From positions 9,664 to 15,792 of the forward strand of contig JAQVBP010000036.1 of the NCBI GenBank assembly GCA_028690255.1: 6,129 nt of DNA, in the 5' to 3' direction. The stretch comes from Methanosarcinaceae archaeon. Lineage in GTDB: Archaea; Halobacteriota; Methanosarcinia; Methanosarcinales; Methanosarcinaceae. Below the pieces are notes generated by a model. That model was not told the origin of the DNA. It did not search any database and saw only the letters and a program-made list of their open reading frames with translations. Shown one piece after another: positions 1 to 6,028 of the stretch. Position 1 is the first letter of the stretch, and the number at the start of each line of letters is the position of its first letter. A program made the translations under genes and the position numbers.

Positions 1-150
1 AAATAATTTTTCGGGACTGAATTATAAGAGTTGCTGTATATCTTCCACATCCTTAAACTTTCTGTTGGGGCGTTTACTCAGTTTTTCCCGTTTTTCCCGG
101 TTAGTTTCCGATCAGGGGGCAGCCACTTCAGAAAAAACAGTCCGTATCCC

Positions 151-158
151 TTATAAGG
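151..158 (+). promoter_or_regulatory. Candidate TATA box upstream of nadC
   Basis: TTATAAGG lies 33 bases before the nadC start codon. Archaeal transcription usually starts about 22-27 bases after the TATA box, so this would give a leader of only about ten bases, which fits the lack of a clear Shine-Dalgarno site before the ATG. A second TATA-like stretch, ATTATAAGAG, lies at 21-30. The rest of 1-191 holds no convincing gene. No BRE element stands out, so the call rests on position and composition only. Confidence 0.4.
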
Positions 159-191
159 GTCTGGGGCTATAGAGTAACCGGGGTACGCATT

Positions 192-1025
192 ATGCTCATC
201 AAAGAAATTGAACAATTCATAGAAGAAGATCTGGGCCACGACGACATTTCCTGTACTCTGGTTCCGGATAGATCTGCAGAGGCAATTATTTTCACAAAAG
301 AAGCCTGCACGGTCGCAGGACTCGGGGAGGCCGGGGCAATTTTCAATTACCTCGGGGTCCGGGCCGAAACCAGCCTGAAAGAAGGGGACGAACTGGAAGC
401 AGGAGCTCTAATCTTCAGGCTGAAAGGAGGGGCGGTTTCCATCCTCCGGGCTGAGCGCCTGGCCCTGAATTTCCTCGGACACCTGAGCGGGATTGCAAGC
501 CTTACCAGCAGTTGTGTGAAACTGGTAAGGAAACATTCAAAAAGTACAAGGGTGGCATGCACCAGAAAAACCACGCCAGGCATAAGGAAATTCGAAAAAA
601 GAGCCGTTGTTGCCGGAGGGGGGGACGCGCACAGGTTCAACCTTTCGGATTCCATCATGATCAAAGATAACCACATCCAGCTTATGGGAATCGAAGCCGC
701 GATCAGAGCCGCCAGAAAAGCCAGTTTCACAAAGAAAATCGAGGTTGAGGTCGAATCCGAAGGTGCCGCTGTCCTTGCCGCAGGGCTTGGAGCAGATATC
801 ATAATGCTTGACAACATGAAGCCGGAAGAAATCGTGAGCACTCTTAAGGTCCTTGAGGAAAAAGGGCTGAAGCAGTCGGTTCTGGTCGAAGCTTCGGGCG
901 GGATTTCCCGGGAAAACCTGGAAGAGTATGCAAAAACAGGGGTTGACGTAATATCAATGGGGGCCCTCATCCATAAGGCCAGGTGGACTGACATAAGTCT
1001 GGAAGTTATTAACTATGCGGAATAA
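192..1025 (+). CDS. nadC: Quinolinate phosphoribosyltransferase (nicotinate-nucleotide pyrophosphorylase, carboxylating)
   Basis: This cytosolic enzyme joins quinolinate to PRPP and releases CO2 and pyrophosphate, giving nicotinate mononucleotide for NAD synthesis. At 277 residues the protein has normal NadC length. Family motifs run in order: ERLALN at 88-93, TRKTTPG at 124-130, GGGDAHR at 142-148, IKDNHI at 157-162, EVEVES at 184-189, MLDN at 205-208, EASGG at 233-237 and SMGALIH at 255-261. By family alignment, Arg89, Arg125, Lys126, His147, Arg148, Lys158, Glu186 and Asp207 match the substrate-binding residues, so the active site looks intact. The ATG start matches the usual NadC N-terminus (a short helix, then EEDLGHDD). 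No good Shine-Dalgarno site precedes it. The partners nadA and an aspartate dehydrogenase or oxidase are not in view and may lie to the left. ModD, a paralogue linked to molybdate transport, is less likely because no mod genes are nearby. Confidence 0.94.
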   Translation: MLIKEIEQFIEEDLGHDDISCTLVPDRSAEAIIFTKEACTVAGLGEAGAIFNYLGVRAETSLKEGDELEAGALIFRLKGGAVSILRAERLALNFLGHLSGIASLTSSCVKLVRKHSKSTRVACTRKTTPGIRKFEKRAVVAGGGDAHRFNLSDSIMIKDNHIQLMGIEAAIRAARKASFTKKIEVEVESEGAAVLAAGLGADIIMLDNMKPEEIVSTLKVLEEKGLKQSVLVEASGGISRENLEEYAKTGVDVISMGALIHKARWTDISLEVINYAE

Positions 1026-1260
1026 GGGAAATACTGGGAAACGGATTATATATATAAAAAATATTATTAACAGATTTGGATATATGAATATAAATATATT
1101 ATTAATCTTAAAACCGGTAAAATAGAATTGAAAAACTGGACCTGATCATAAAGTTTATATCTGGTTTCGTTGAAAATATTTAAGATTACTAACCAATGAA
1201 ATATTGTAACGGAGATTGCTTTATACAATCCTTTTTTGACCGTGTCTTGAGGTACCAGAA
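1026..1260 (+). promoter_or_regulatory. AT-rich spacer with candidate promoters for the surface-protein gene
   Basis: This 235-bp gap has no supported gene. It begins with an almost pure A/T stretch (about 1046-1070) and contains ATATTATTAA twice, at 1061-1070 and 1096-1105. Candidate TATA boxes are TTTATAT at 1154-1160 and CTTTATAC at 1219-1226. The first would give a leader of about 80 bases, the second a leader of about ten bases. Because a plausible Shine-Dalgarno site (GAGGT, 1249-1253) sits seven bases before the GTG start, the upstream box or another farther upstream fits better. No hairpin with a T-run follows nadC. Confidence 0.4.
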
Positions 1261-2514
1261 GTGAATCTGAAAGGGACAATTACGTCTGTTTTGTGCGCAT
1301 TCTTCATTCTCCTGATGTTAAACGGAGCTGCGTCTGCGAGAGTTGAAATCTTCGATGGGGACATTGAAGAAGGGGACGGATACCAGATCAATAACTATGT
1401 TATCGACATCACGGACGTGTTCGTGGAAGCCAATACCGCCTCCTATTACGTATATGAAAAAAACACAAAAATAGAGACAGGCCTGCTGGATGTAAACGAA
1501 ACTGCGGAATTCGATTTTGAAGGTGAAGGGAAATTATATCTGCGGTTAAAATCCGTACACGGAGGAATCCTTCCCAGAGCTACTGTCGATATCACCCTTT
1601 CCAATTTCGATAAATCGGATGTTTATAGTAACAAGATCGTTGATGGGGGTCACTCGAAGGCGTCCTATGGTATCCCTGATCTTAAAATAACAAAGGAAAT
1701 TGACAGGAATACTCTAAACGTCGGGGAGTCCGTAACCGTTACCGTAAAAGCAACTAACGTCGGGAACGACGTGGCAAAAGATGTAATATTCATCGACCCC
1801 AAGCAGGAACACTTTGTTCTTGAGGCTACGACATATGAAGAAACCTCAGTGGATGAAATCGACAAAGGGGAATCTTTTCTGGTCTATATCTATGAACTAA
1901 AAGCAATGGAAGCCGGGGATTTCAGACTCAGGCCGATCACCGCAACTTACAAAAACAGTGTGGGTCAAAGTTATGAATCCGGGTCCAATACACCCGCGGT
2001 CAGTGTAGAAGGAGCCGGTGCCTCGAAAGCTAACATTGAAACCGCAATGAATGTGGACTCCAGGGTTTTAGAAAGAAATGAGAAAATAAGTACAACCTTC
2101 ATTCTCAAAAATACCGGTGGCACTACGGCCCAGGCAGTCCGCCTTGAAGTCCAGATCCCCGAGGGGCTTGAATACGTGAGTGGAGACGAGGAATTCGAGG
2201 TCGTTGGCGGAAAGCCCAGAGTCTATATCGAAACCCTTCAACCAGGTAATGACAAGGAGTTTGGCTGCACCCTCAGGGCAAAAGATATGGGGAGTTATAC
2301 CCTAACGGGAAAGCTTTCTTACGAATATCAGAACGGGCTGGATTCTGAAAACATTAAGGAATACGAAGAAATAAGCGTTTCAGGCATTTCCGTGGAAAAA
2401 GGGAAATATGATCATCTTTTAGAGTTGCCTGTATATGTATATGTAATTCCCCTCCTGCTCCTTGCCGGAATAGGAGTGCATTTCTACAGGAAACACAGGG
2501 AATATAAATTTTAA
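1261..2514 (+). CDS. Secreted, membrane-anchored surface protein with COG1361/DUF11-like Ig domains
   Basis: The product is probably an extracytoplasmic protein held in the membrane by its C-terminus, with unknown function. Residues 1-26 form a signal peptide (Lys4, hydrophobic 8-21, likely cleavage after AASA). Residues 27-135 form an uncharacterised beta-rich domain with one N-glycosylation sequon, NET at 79-81. Two Ig-like modules follow: about 139-250 (opens PDLKITKEID, contains LNVGESVTVTVKATNVGN) and about 257-375 (contains FILKNTGGTTAQAVRLEVQIP and GLEYVSG). These patterns are typical of the COG1361/DUF11 surface proteins abundant in Methanosarcina. A transmembrane helix at about 389-408 is followed by a short basic tail, YRKHREYKF, on the cytoplasmic side. 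The GTG start is chosen because it begins the signal peptide and follows GAGGT at 1249-1253. The downstream neighbour is a tubulin homologue on the same strand 133 bp away. It could serve as a cell-envelope or adhesion component; the sequence shows no enzymatic motif. Confidence 0.85.
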   Translation: MNLKGTITSVLCAFFILLMLNGAASARVEIFDGDIEEGDGYQINNYVIDITDVFVEANTASYYVYEKNTKIETGLLDVNETAEFDFEGEGKLYLRLKSVHGGILPRATVDITLSNFDKSDVYSNKIVDGGHSKASYGIPDLKITKEIDRNTLNVGESVTVTVKATNVGNDVAKDVIFIDPKQEHFVLEATTYEETSVDEIDKGESFLVYIYELKAMEAGDFRLRPITATYKNSVGQSYESGSNTPAVSVEGAGASKANIETAMNVDSRVLERNEKISTTFILKNTGGTTAQAVRLEVQIPEGLEYVSGDEEFEVVGGKPRVYIETLQPGNDKEFGCTLRAKDMGSYTLTGKLSYEYQNGLDSENIKEYEEISVSGISVEKGKYDHLLELPVYVYVIPLLLLAGIGVHFYRKHREYKF

Positions 2515-2647
2515 ATAATCATCTTCATAAAGCACACCAGAGCCTGGTGGAAACCGGTTCCGGAAAATATGGCCCTATGCCCTGGGGTCGCTCCAAATCA
2601 CCCCAGTTCCGGACAGATAAATGTAAACGTATTTAAGGAGGAGTATT
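2515..2647 (+). other. Dyad-rich spacer / possible structured leader of the tubulin-like gene
   Basis: This gap is less AT-rich than the other spacers and is packed with symmetry. CACCAG-AGC-CTGGTG forms a six-bp hairpin at 2535-2549. AACCGGTT (2552-2559) and TTCCGGAA (2558-2565) are overlapping palindromes. CTGGGGT at 2582-2588 pairs perfectly with ACCCCAG at 2600-2606. GTTCCGGA occurs twice, at 2557-2564 and 2606-2613. Neither hairpin is followed by a T-run, so they do not look like terminators of the upstream gene. They could be operators or a folded 5' leader. There is no strong TATA box; AAAATAT at 2564-2570 is a weak candidate, so read-through from the upstream gene is also possible. 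Confidence 0.45.
2635..2641 (+). promoter_or_regulatory. Strong Shine-Dalgarno site deciding a TTG start
   Basis: AAGGAGG lies six bases before TTG at 2648 and is close to the full anti-Shine-Dalgarno complement. It supports the TTG codon as the true start of the tubulin-like gene. No ATG is available nearby in frame, and starting later would delete the first beta strand and the GNGQCGN nucleotide-binding loop. Confidence 0.8.
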
Positions 2648-3757
2648 TTGCTCAATATATTAGTAATCGGAAACGGGCAGTGTGGAAACAGGATTCTGGA
2701 TTCCATTAATAAACATGCCTTTGGTGGAAAAGGCGGCAAGCTCGTCAAATTCTACTCAAAGCAGAAGTTCAATAGCAATGTTCAAACAATTGCGATCAAC
2801 ACTGCTGTCAATGACCTGAAAGAAATGAAATATACGAGAGCAAAGGACAGGATCCACATCCCCCACCTGCACGGCGTTGGTGCGAACCGAACAATAGGAA
2901 AACAGGTGTTTGAAGAGAAAAAAGAAATGGTTATGCGCGAGATCGAGGGGAGGGGGAACTTTGACATTGCCTTTGTCATAACCTCGGCCTCCGGTGGTAC
3001 GGGCTCTTCTTTTACCCCCCGCATTATAAAAGAACTTAAAGAACGATATGACTATCCGGTCTACGCTGTCGTCGTCCTGCCTTTCAGGGAAGAGGGAACC
3101 CTTTACCTGCAAAACGCGGCCTTTTCCCTGCGAGAGATCCGCGAAAGCGGGGTGGACGGGATTATTCTCTCGGACAACCAGTACCTGAAAAACATAGGGG
3201 GCAGCATCCAGGAAGCCTACGATGGGATCAACGACATGATCGCAGAGCGCATCCTCTTCCTGGTCGATGCTCTGGATAGCGAAATGATGATGGTGACGGA
3301 CCTCGGGGATTTCAAAACGGTCATGAAGGGAGGGGCAGGCCTTGCTACAATCGGTTTTTACAGGGCAGAAAAAGACATGCCCGTAAAAACCGCTATTCAG
3401 AATGCTCTTTCTCCTTCAGGTCTCCTTTTCTCAACCGATATCTACCAGGAAGCCAGCAGAGCAATGGTCATCATCAAGGGCGACCAAAAATACCTGAGTA
3501 TCGACGACATCTCAAACGAGATTGAAAAACTTTCAGGAGCTGTGGGGCATGTCTTTAAGGGCATAGTGGTAAGAAAGGGAGAAGGCCCCCAGGTCCTTGC
3601 GGTCCTGACCCTTGAATCGGCCCGGGAACTTGAAAGCCTCTACAGCATCGCCGTCCAGGCCATTCAGCACGAAAAAGAGAAAAAACTGCGCGTGCAGAGC
3701 GGAATGGAACTGGACAAATCTTTTTCACAAATAGAAGGACTCGAACCCGAATACTGA
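2648..3757 (+). CDS. Tubulin/FtsZ-superfamily GTPase, CetZ-like
   Basis: A predicted cytoplasmic GTP-binding protein that assembles into filaments; its cellular role is unknown. The 369-residue product opens with a beta strand and the T1 loop GNGQCGNRI (8-16). NTAVNDL (51-57) and HGVGANR (75-81) resemble CetZ T2/T3 regions. The T4 signature loop reads SGGTGSS (115-121), against the usual GGGTG(S/T)G. LPFREEG (144-150), LQNAAFSLREI (154-164), DNQYLKNIGGS (176-186) and YDGIND (191-196) follow the CetZ pattern. The T7 loop VTDLGD (216-221) keeps Asp218 and Asp221, the residues that trigger GTP hydrolysis in the neighbouring subunit, but has Val at the canonical Asn position. GGAGLATIGFY (228-238) matches the FtsZ/CetZ strand after T7. 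A C-terminal domain runs to about 340, followed by a short charged tail ending in EPEY. It starts at TTG behind AAGGAGG and ends in its own terminator. Canonical FtsZ and the much longer FtsZ-like-1 family fit less well. Confidence 0.85.
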   Translation: MLNILVIGNGQCGNRILDSINKHAFGGKGGKLVKFYSKQKFNSNVQTIAINTAVNDLKEMKYTRAKDRIHIPHLHGVGANRTIGKQVFEEKKEMVMREIEGRGNFDIAFVITSASGGTGSSFTPRIIKELKERYDYPVYAVVVLPFREEGTLYLQNAAFSLREIRESGVDGIILSDNQYLKNIGGSIQEAYDGINDMIAERILFLVDALDSEMMMVTDLGDFKTVMKGGAGLATIGFYRAEKDMPVKTAIQNALSPSGLLFSTDIYQEASRAMVIIKGDQKYLSIDDISNEIEKLSGAVGHVFKGIVVRKGEGPQVLAVLTLESARELESLYSIAVQAIQHEKEKKLRVQSGMELDKSFSQIEGLEPEY

Positions 3758-3794
3758 AGGCCTGAAAAGGCCTTTTATCTTTTTTTCTTTTTTT
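3757..3794 (+). terminator. Hairpin plus T-tract terminator overlapping the stop codon
   Basis: AAGGCC (3757-3762) pairs perfectly with GGCCTT (3769-3774) around the loop TGAAAA. A tract of 22 bases with 19 T follows at 3773-3794. The first base of the stem is the last base of the TGA stop codon at 3755-3757. Archaeal RNA polymerase stops mainly on T-rich tracts, so this tract should end the tubulin-like transcript even without the hairpin. On the minus strand the same tract is A-rich and would not terminate the ABC operon. Confidence 0.75.
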
Positions 3795-3851
3795 ATTTAT
3801 TAATTTATTTATTAATTTATTTATTTATTAATTTATTTATTTATTTATTTA
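3792..3851. repeat. TTTA tetranucleotide microsatellite with phased TTAA variants
   Basis: Fifteen tetranucleotide units run in unbroken register over 60 bases. Twelve are TTTA, and units 3, 6 and 10 are TTAA, giving the order 2 TTTA, TTAA, 2 TTTA, TTAA, 3 TTTA, TTAA, 5 TTTA. It lies between the 3' ends of two convergent transcription units, directly after a T-tract. The remaining spacer, 3852-3920, is pyrimidine-rich on the plus strand and holds no gene. Confidence 0.9.
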
Positions 3852-3920
3852 TTTTAATTATTTGTTTTTCAGATCTATTCTTCTCAGCTTTCCTCCTTCT
3901 TTCTTCGGTATTAATCTTTA

Positions 3921-4676
3921 TCAATTTCCCACAGGAATTACCAGCCTGAACCCGTTAAAGGATTCAACGGCCACGGGCAGCCCGTAGACCTCTTCGATGA
4001 CCTCCGGAGTGATGATTTCGGGCCCTCCGCGAGCAAAGATTTTTCCTTCCTTTATGATCAAAAAGGAATCAGCGTAGCGCAGTGCCAGGTTGATGTCGTG
4101 CATGGTCAGGACAACGGAGATGTTCTGCTCTTTTGCGACCTGCCTTATAGCATCCAGGATTTCGATCTGGTTTTTGAGGTCCAGGTTACTCGTGGGCTCG
4201 TCAAGGAGGATGAGGTTGGGTTCCTGGACAAGGGCCCTTGCAATGGCCACTTTTTGAAGTTCCCCCCCGCTGATACTGTCGATATTGCGCAGGGCGAGGG
4301 CTTCCAGCCCGAGCCTCCGGATCATCTCATGGACAATTTTCAGGTCCCGGGCGTTTACATTCCAGCCGAGCCTGGGTTTCCTGCCCAGAAGGACCGCATC
4401 AAAGGTCGTAATCCGGCTCGTTTCCGTGCGCTGGGCAACGTAGCCGAGCCTTTTTGCAATTTCGTCCCTCCCAAGGGCAAGGAGATTTTCCCCTTCCACC
4501 ATGACAGTCCCGCTTTTTGGTTTTAGTATGGAATTTATACAACGGAGGAGGGTAGACTTTCCGACCCCGTTCGGGCCAAGCACGACAACCACTTCTCCTG
4601 GAAGGACTCCGAAACCAATATCCTTTAAGATTTGCCGTGTCCCGTAATCAAATCCGAGTTCATTTACGTCAAGCAT
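3921..4676 (-). CDS. ABC importer ATP-binding protein, FecE/BtuD type (iron chelate/corrinoid class)
   Basis: This cytoplasmic ATPase powers uptake through the permease encoded just upstream. From the ATG start, the 251 residues show Walker A GPNGVGKST at 34-42, Q-loop Gln82, ABC signature ISGGELQ at 135-141, Walker B LILLDE at 155-160, D-loop SNLD at 163-166 and switch His193, so it looks fully active. FDYGTRQIL near the N-terminus supplies the aromatic A-loop residue. The C-terminal stretch ITPEVIEEVYG is typical of COG1120 ATPases for ferric chelates, haem or cobalamin. The start is ATG at 4676, which shares a base with the permease stop in TGATG and implies translational coupling; TTG at 4679 would add one residue. 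The stop is TGA at 3923-3921. The exact substrate cannot be read from this sequence. No clear minus-strand terminator is seen after the gene. Confidence 0.92.
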   Translation of the reverse strand: MLDVNELGFDYGTRQILKDIGFGVLPGEVVVVLGPNGVGKSTLLRCINSILKPKSGTVMVEGENLLALGRDEIAKRLGYVAQRTETSRITTFDAVLLGRKPRLGWNVNARDLKIVHEMIRRLGLEALALRNIDSISGGELQKVAIARALVQEPNLILLDEPTSNLDLKNQIEILDAIRQVAKEQNISVVLTMHDINLALRYADSFLIIKEGKIFARGGPEIITPEVIEEVYGLPVAVESFNGFRLVIPVGN

Positions 4677-5884
4677 CAATGTTTATACCCCCTGACAAGC
4701 AGGTAAAGGAAAACAGGCGCGCCCATAAACGCCGTAAGAATGGCAACGGGCAGTTCATGCGGAGCCATTATCATGCGGGCCGCGGTATCCGACCCGAGCA
4801 GCAGCATGCCTCCTACAAGGCAGGAGGCCGGAAGAAGGAAACGCTGATCGTCGCCTACAAAGCGCCGGGATATATGGGGGCAGACCAGGCCCACGAACCC
4901 TATAACCCCCAGGAAAGACACGATAAAGGCCGTTACAAGGGAAGCTATGAGCATTCCGTAAAGCCGGATCTTTTCCACCTCGACCCCCAGTCCCTTTGCG
5001 GTCTCGTCTCCGGCGTCGATGGCGTTGTAGTTCCAGCGGTTAAGGTAAAAGTATCCGGTTGCAAAGACCGTCACCACTAAAATAATGAAAAAATCCCCCC
5101 AGTGGGCTCTCCCGACGTCCCCGAAGGTCCAGAAGACAACGGCTGCGAGCTGGGTGTCGTCGGCAAAATACTGAAGGAACATGGTACCGGCCGTAAAAAG
5201 AGAGGAAAGAGCAACGCCTGAAAGGATCATAACCTCGGGAGACGAGCCCTTATATTTCGCAATTGCAAGCAGAATAAAGGTTGCGAGCATGGAAAAGGCA
5301 AAGGCCACGGTTGTAGTGACATAGGGGTTGTTGATCATAATCGCATCTGCCCCGGTACTTCTCATGGTGCCTGTTCCGAGCACGATTACGGAAAAGGCGG
5401 CCCCGAAAGCCGCCGCGTGGGAAATTCCCAGGGTATAGGGGGAGCCGAGAGGGTTACGGAGAATTGACTGGAGGGCAACTCCAGCAACCGAAAGCCCCAC
5501 CCCCGAGGCGATTGCAGCAAGGGCTCGAGGGAGCCGGATATGCCAGATGATGGTGTATGCGCTTTCGAGATTTGCTTCGAGAAAGAGCCGGGACACATCA
5601 ATCGTGGAGACGTCGGCAAAGTTTACAAGGCGTGCAACGATGCCATAAAGGAGAACCCTGACCACATCAATTGTGGAGACGTCGGCAAAGCCCACGGCTA
5701 TGGAGTAGAGGAATAAAAAGATCAGTATAATTATCGAAATGCCCAGAAAATTATACTTTTTCCCTATGTATATGTTATATGCAGATGAAACCGCGTCTTC
5801 TTCGTATTTTTCGGCAAGCTTTCCCGTAAGCTTGCTTTCGCTTTTGCCTGCCAGTTCCATTTCAGCATTTTTTGTCAGGTCCAT
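4676..5884 (-). CDS. ABC importer permease, FecCD/BtuC family
   Basis: A polytopic membrane protein, probably working as a dimer with the ATPase to import a metal chelate such as a siderophore, haem or corrinoid. Of its 402 residues, about 1-45 are a charged, Lys/Glu-rich cytoplasmic extension not usual in this family, whose members are mostly about 330-350 residues. Helix 1 is at about 47-66. Family blocks are IRLPRALAAIASGVGLSVAG (116-135), LQSILRNPLGSPYTLGIS (138-155), GDETAKGLGV (292-301), GVIGFVGLVCPHISRR (326-341), LLLGSDTAARM (361-371) and ELPVAILTAFMGAPVFLYLL (377-396). About ten membrane helices are expected. FADVSTIDV occurs twice, at 66-74 and 89-97, in the loop between helices 1 and 2. 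The start is ATG at 5884; the upstream AAAGG is only a weak ribosome site. No substrate-binding protein gene lies in the 245 bp upstream. Confidence 0.92.
   Translation of the reverse strand: MDLTKNAEMELAGKSESKLTGKLAEKYEEDAVSSAYNIYIGKKYNFLGISIIILIFLFLYSIAVGFADVSTIDVVRVLLYGIVARLVNFADVSTIDVSRLFLEANLESAYTIIWHIRLPRALAAIASGVGLSVAGVALQSILRNPLGSPYTLGISHAAAFGAAFSVIVLGTGTMRSTGADAIMINNPYVTTTVAFAFSMLATFILLAIAKYKGSSPEVMILSGVALSSLFTAGTMFLQYFADDTQLAAVVFWTFGDVGRAHWGDFFIILVVTVFATGYFYLNRWNYNAIDAGDETAKGLGVEVEKIRLYGMLIASLVTAFIVSFLGVIGFVGLVCPHISRRFVGDDQRFLLPASCLVGGMLLLGSDTAARMIMAPHELPVAILTAFMGAPVFLYLLVRGYKH
5594..5690 (-). repeat. In-frame direct repeat inside the permease gene
   Basis: Two 28-base copies, 5594-5621 and 5663-5690, differ at one base and start 69 bases (23 codons) apart. 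They encode FADVSTIDV twice. The single difference is a silent ACA/ACG threonine codon. Outside the 28 bases the 69-base units are largely dissimilar, with only a loose VRVLLYG versus SRLFLEA resemblance, so this is not a simple recent duplication of the whole unit. Confidence 0.9.
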
Positions 5885-5906
5885 TGTCGTAGCCTTTTGT
5901 AAGATT

Positions 5907-5949
5907 TCCCCCGATTTTTTGATTATTTATAAGTTAGAGAGACGGGGGA
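5907..5949. promoter_or_regulatory. Inverted repeat bracketing the TATA box (candidate operator)
   Basis: TCCCCCG at 5907-5913 is the exact reverse complement of CGGGGGA at 5943-5949. The 29 bases between them contain the TATA box and are AT-rich. A repressor bound to both arms would block TBP/TFB access or the start site. No known regulator's consensus is recognised, so metal-responsive control is only an inference from the transporter type. Confidence 0.35.
5924..5933 (-). promoter_or_regulatory. TATA box of the ABC transporter operon
   Basis: Read on the minus strand this is CTTATAAATA, a good archaeal TATA element, about 40 bases before the permease ATG. Transcription would be expected to start near 5900-5905, giving a leader of roughly 15-20 bases. 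It is the best promoter match in the window and fits a two-gene operon whose reading frames overlap at TGATG. Confidence 0.6.
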
Positions 5950-5958
5950 TGAAGTTGA

Positions 5959-5972
5959 ATTTCTGAGGTTTG
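5959..5972. repeat. Isolated diverged copy of the 14-bp minisatellite unit
   Basis: ATTTCTGAGGTTTG differs from the array unit ATTTCAGAGGTTTG at one position. It starts exactly 70 bases, five unit lengths, before the first array copy. The 56 bases between show no clear further copies. Nearby, GAAGTTGAAT (5951-5960) and GAAGTCGAAT (5980-5989) form a second short imperfect repeat. Confidence 0.7.
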
Positions 5973-6028
5973 GGGTCTTGAAGTCGAATAAACTGGAGAG
6001 AAAACAGGCCCTTTAAGGCCCATTTTCT

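Noticed and set aside
78..245. Minus-strand open stretch across the nadC start (reads DEHNAYPGYSIAPDPYKGYG) and a second short frame at 22-111, together resembling a frameshifted gene end.
   Set aside because: It runs antisense to the well-supported nadC N-terminus, has no good start or ribosome site, breaks into two frames, and matches no family I recognise. It is probably chance.
347..994. Long open frame on the minus strand inside nadC.
   Set aside because: It is the antisense shadow of nadC, rich in Ser/Arg with no recognisable domain, while nadC carries every family motif.
1067..1279. 70-codon minus-strand frame in the spacer before the surface-protein gene.
   Set aside because: It lies in very AT-rich promoter DNA, overlaps the start of a well-supported gene, and has Phe/Ile/Tyr/Leu content typical of translated AT-rich spacer.
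2549..2561. GGAA...TTCC resembling the NrpR nitrogen-regulator operator.
   Set aside because: The half sites are five bases apart rather than six, and the gene is not a nitrogen gene. The match is better explained by overlapping AACCGGTT and TTCCGGAA palindromes.
4098..5080. Plus-strand open frames opposite the ABC transporter genes (4098-4526 and 4637-5080).
   Set aside because: They are antisense shadows of genes with full Walker A/B, signature and FecCD motifs, and their translations show no domain.
6005..6021. Possible terminator hairpin AGGCCC-TTTA-AGGCCC before a short T-run.
   Set aside because: AGGCCC is repeated directly, not inverted. Only a 4-bp GGCC/GGCC stem can form, the following T-run is short, and no gene ends here.
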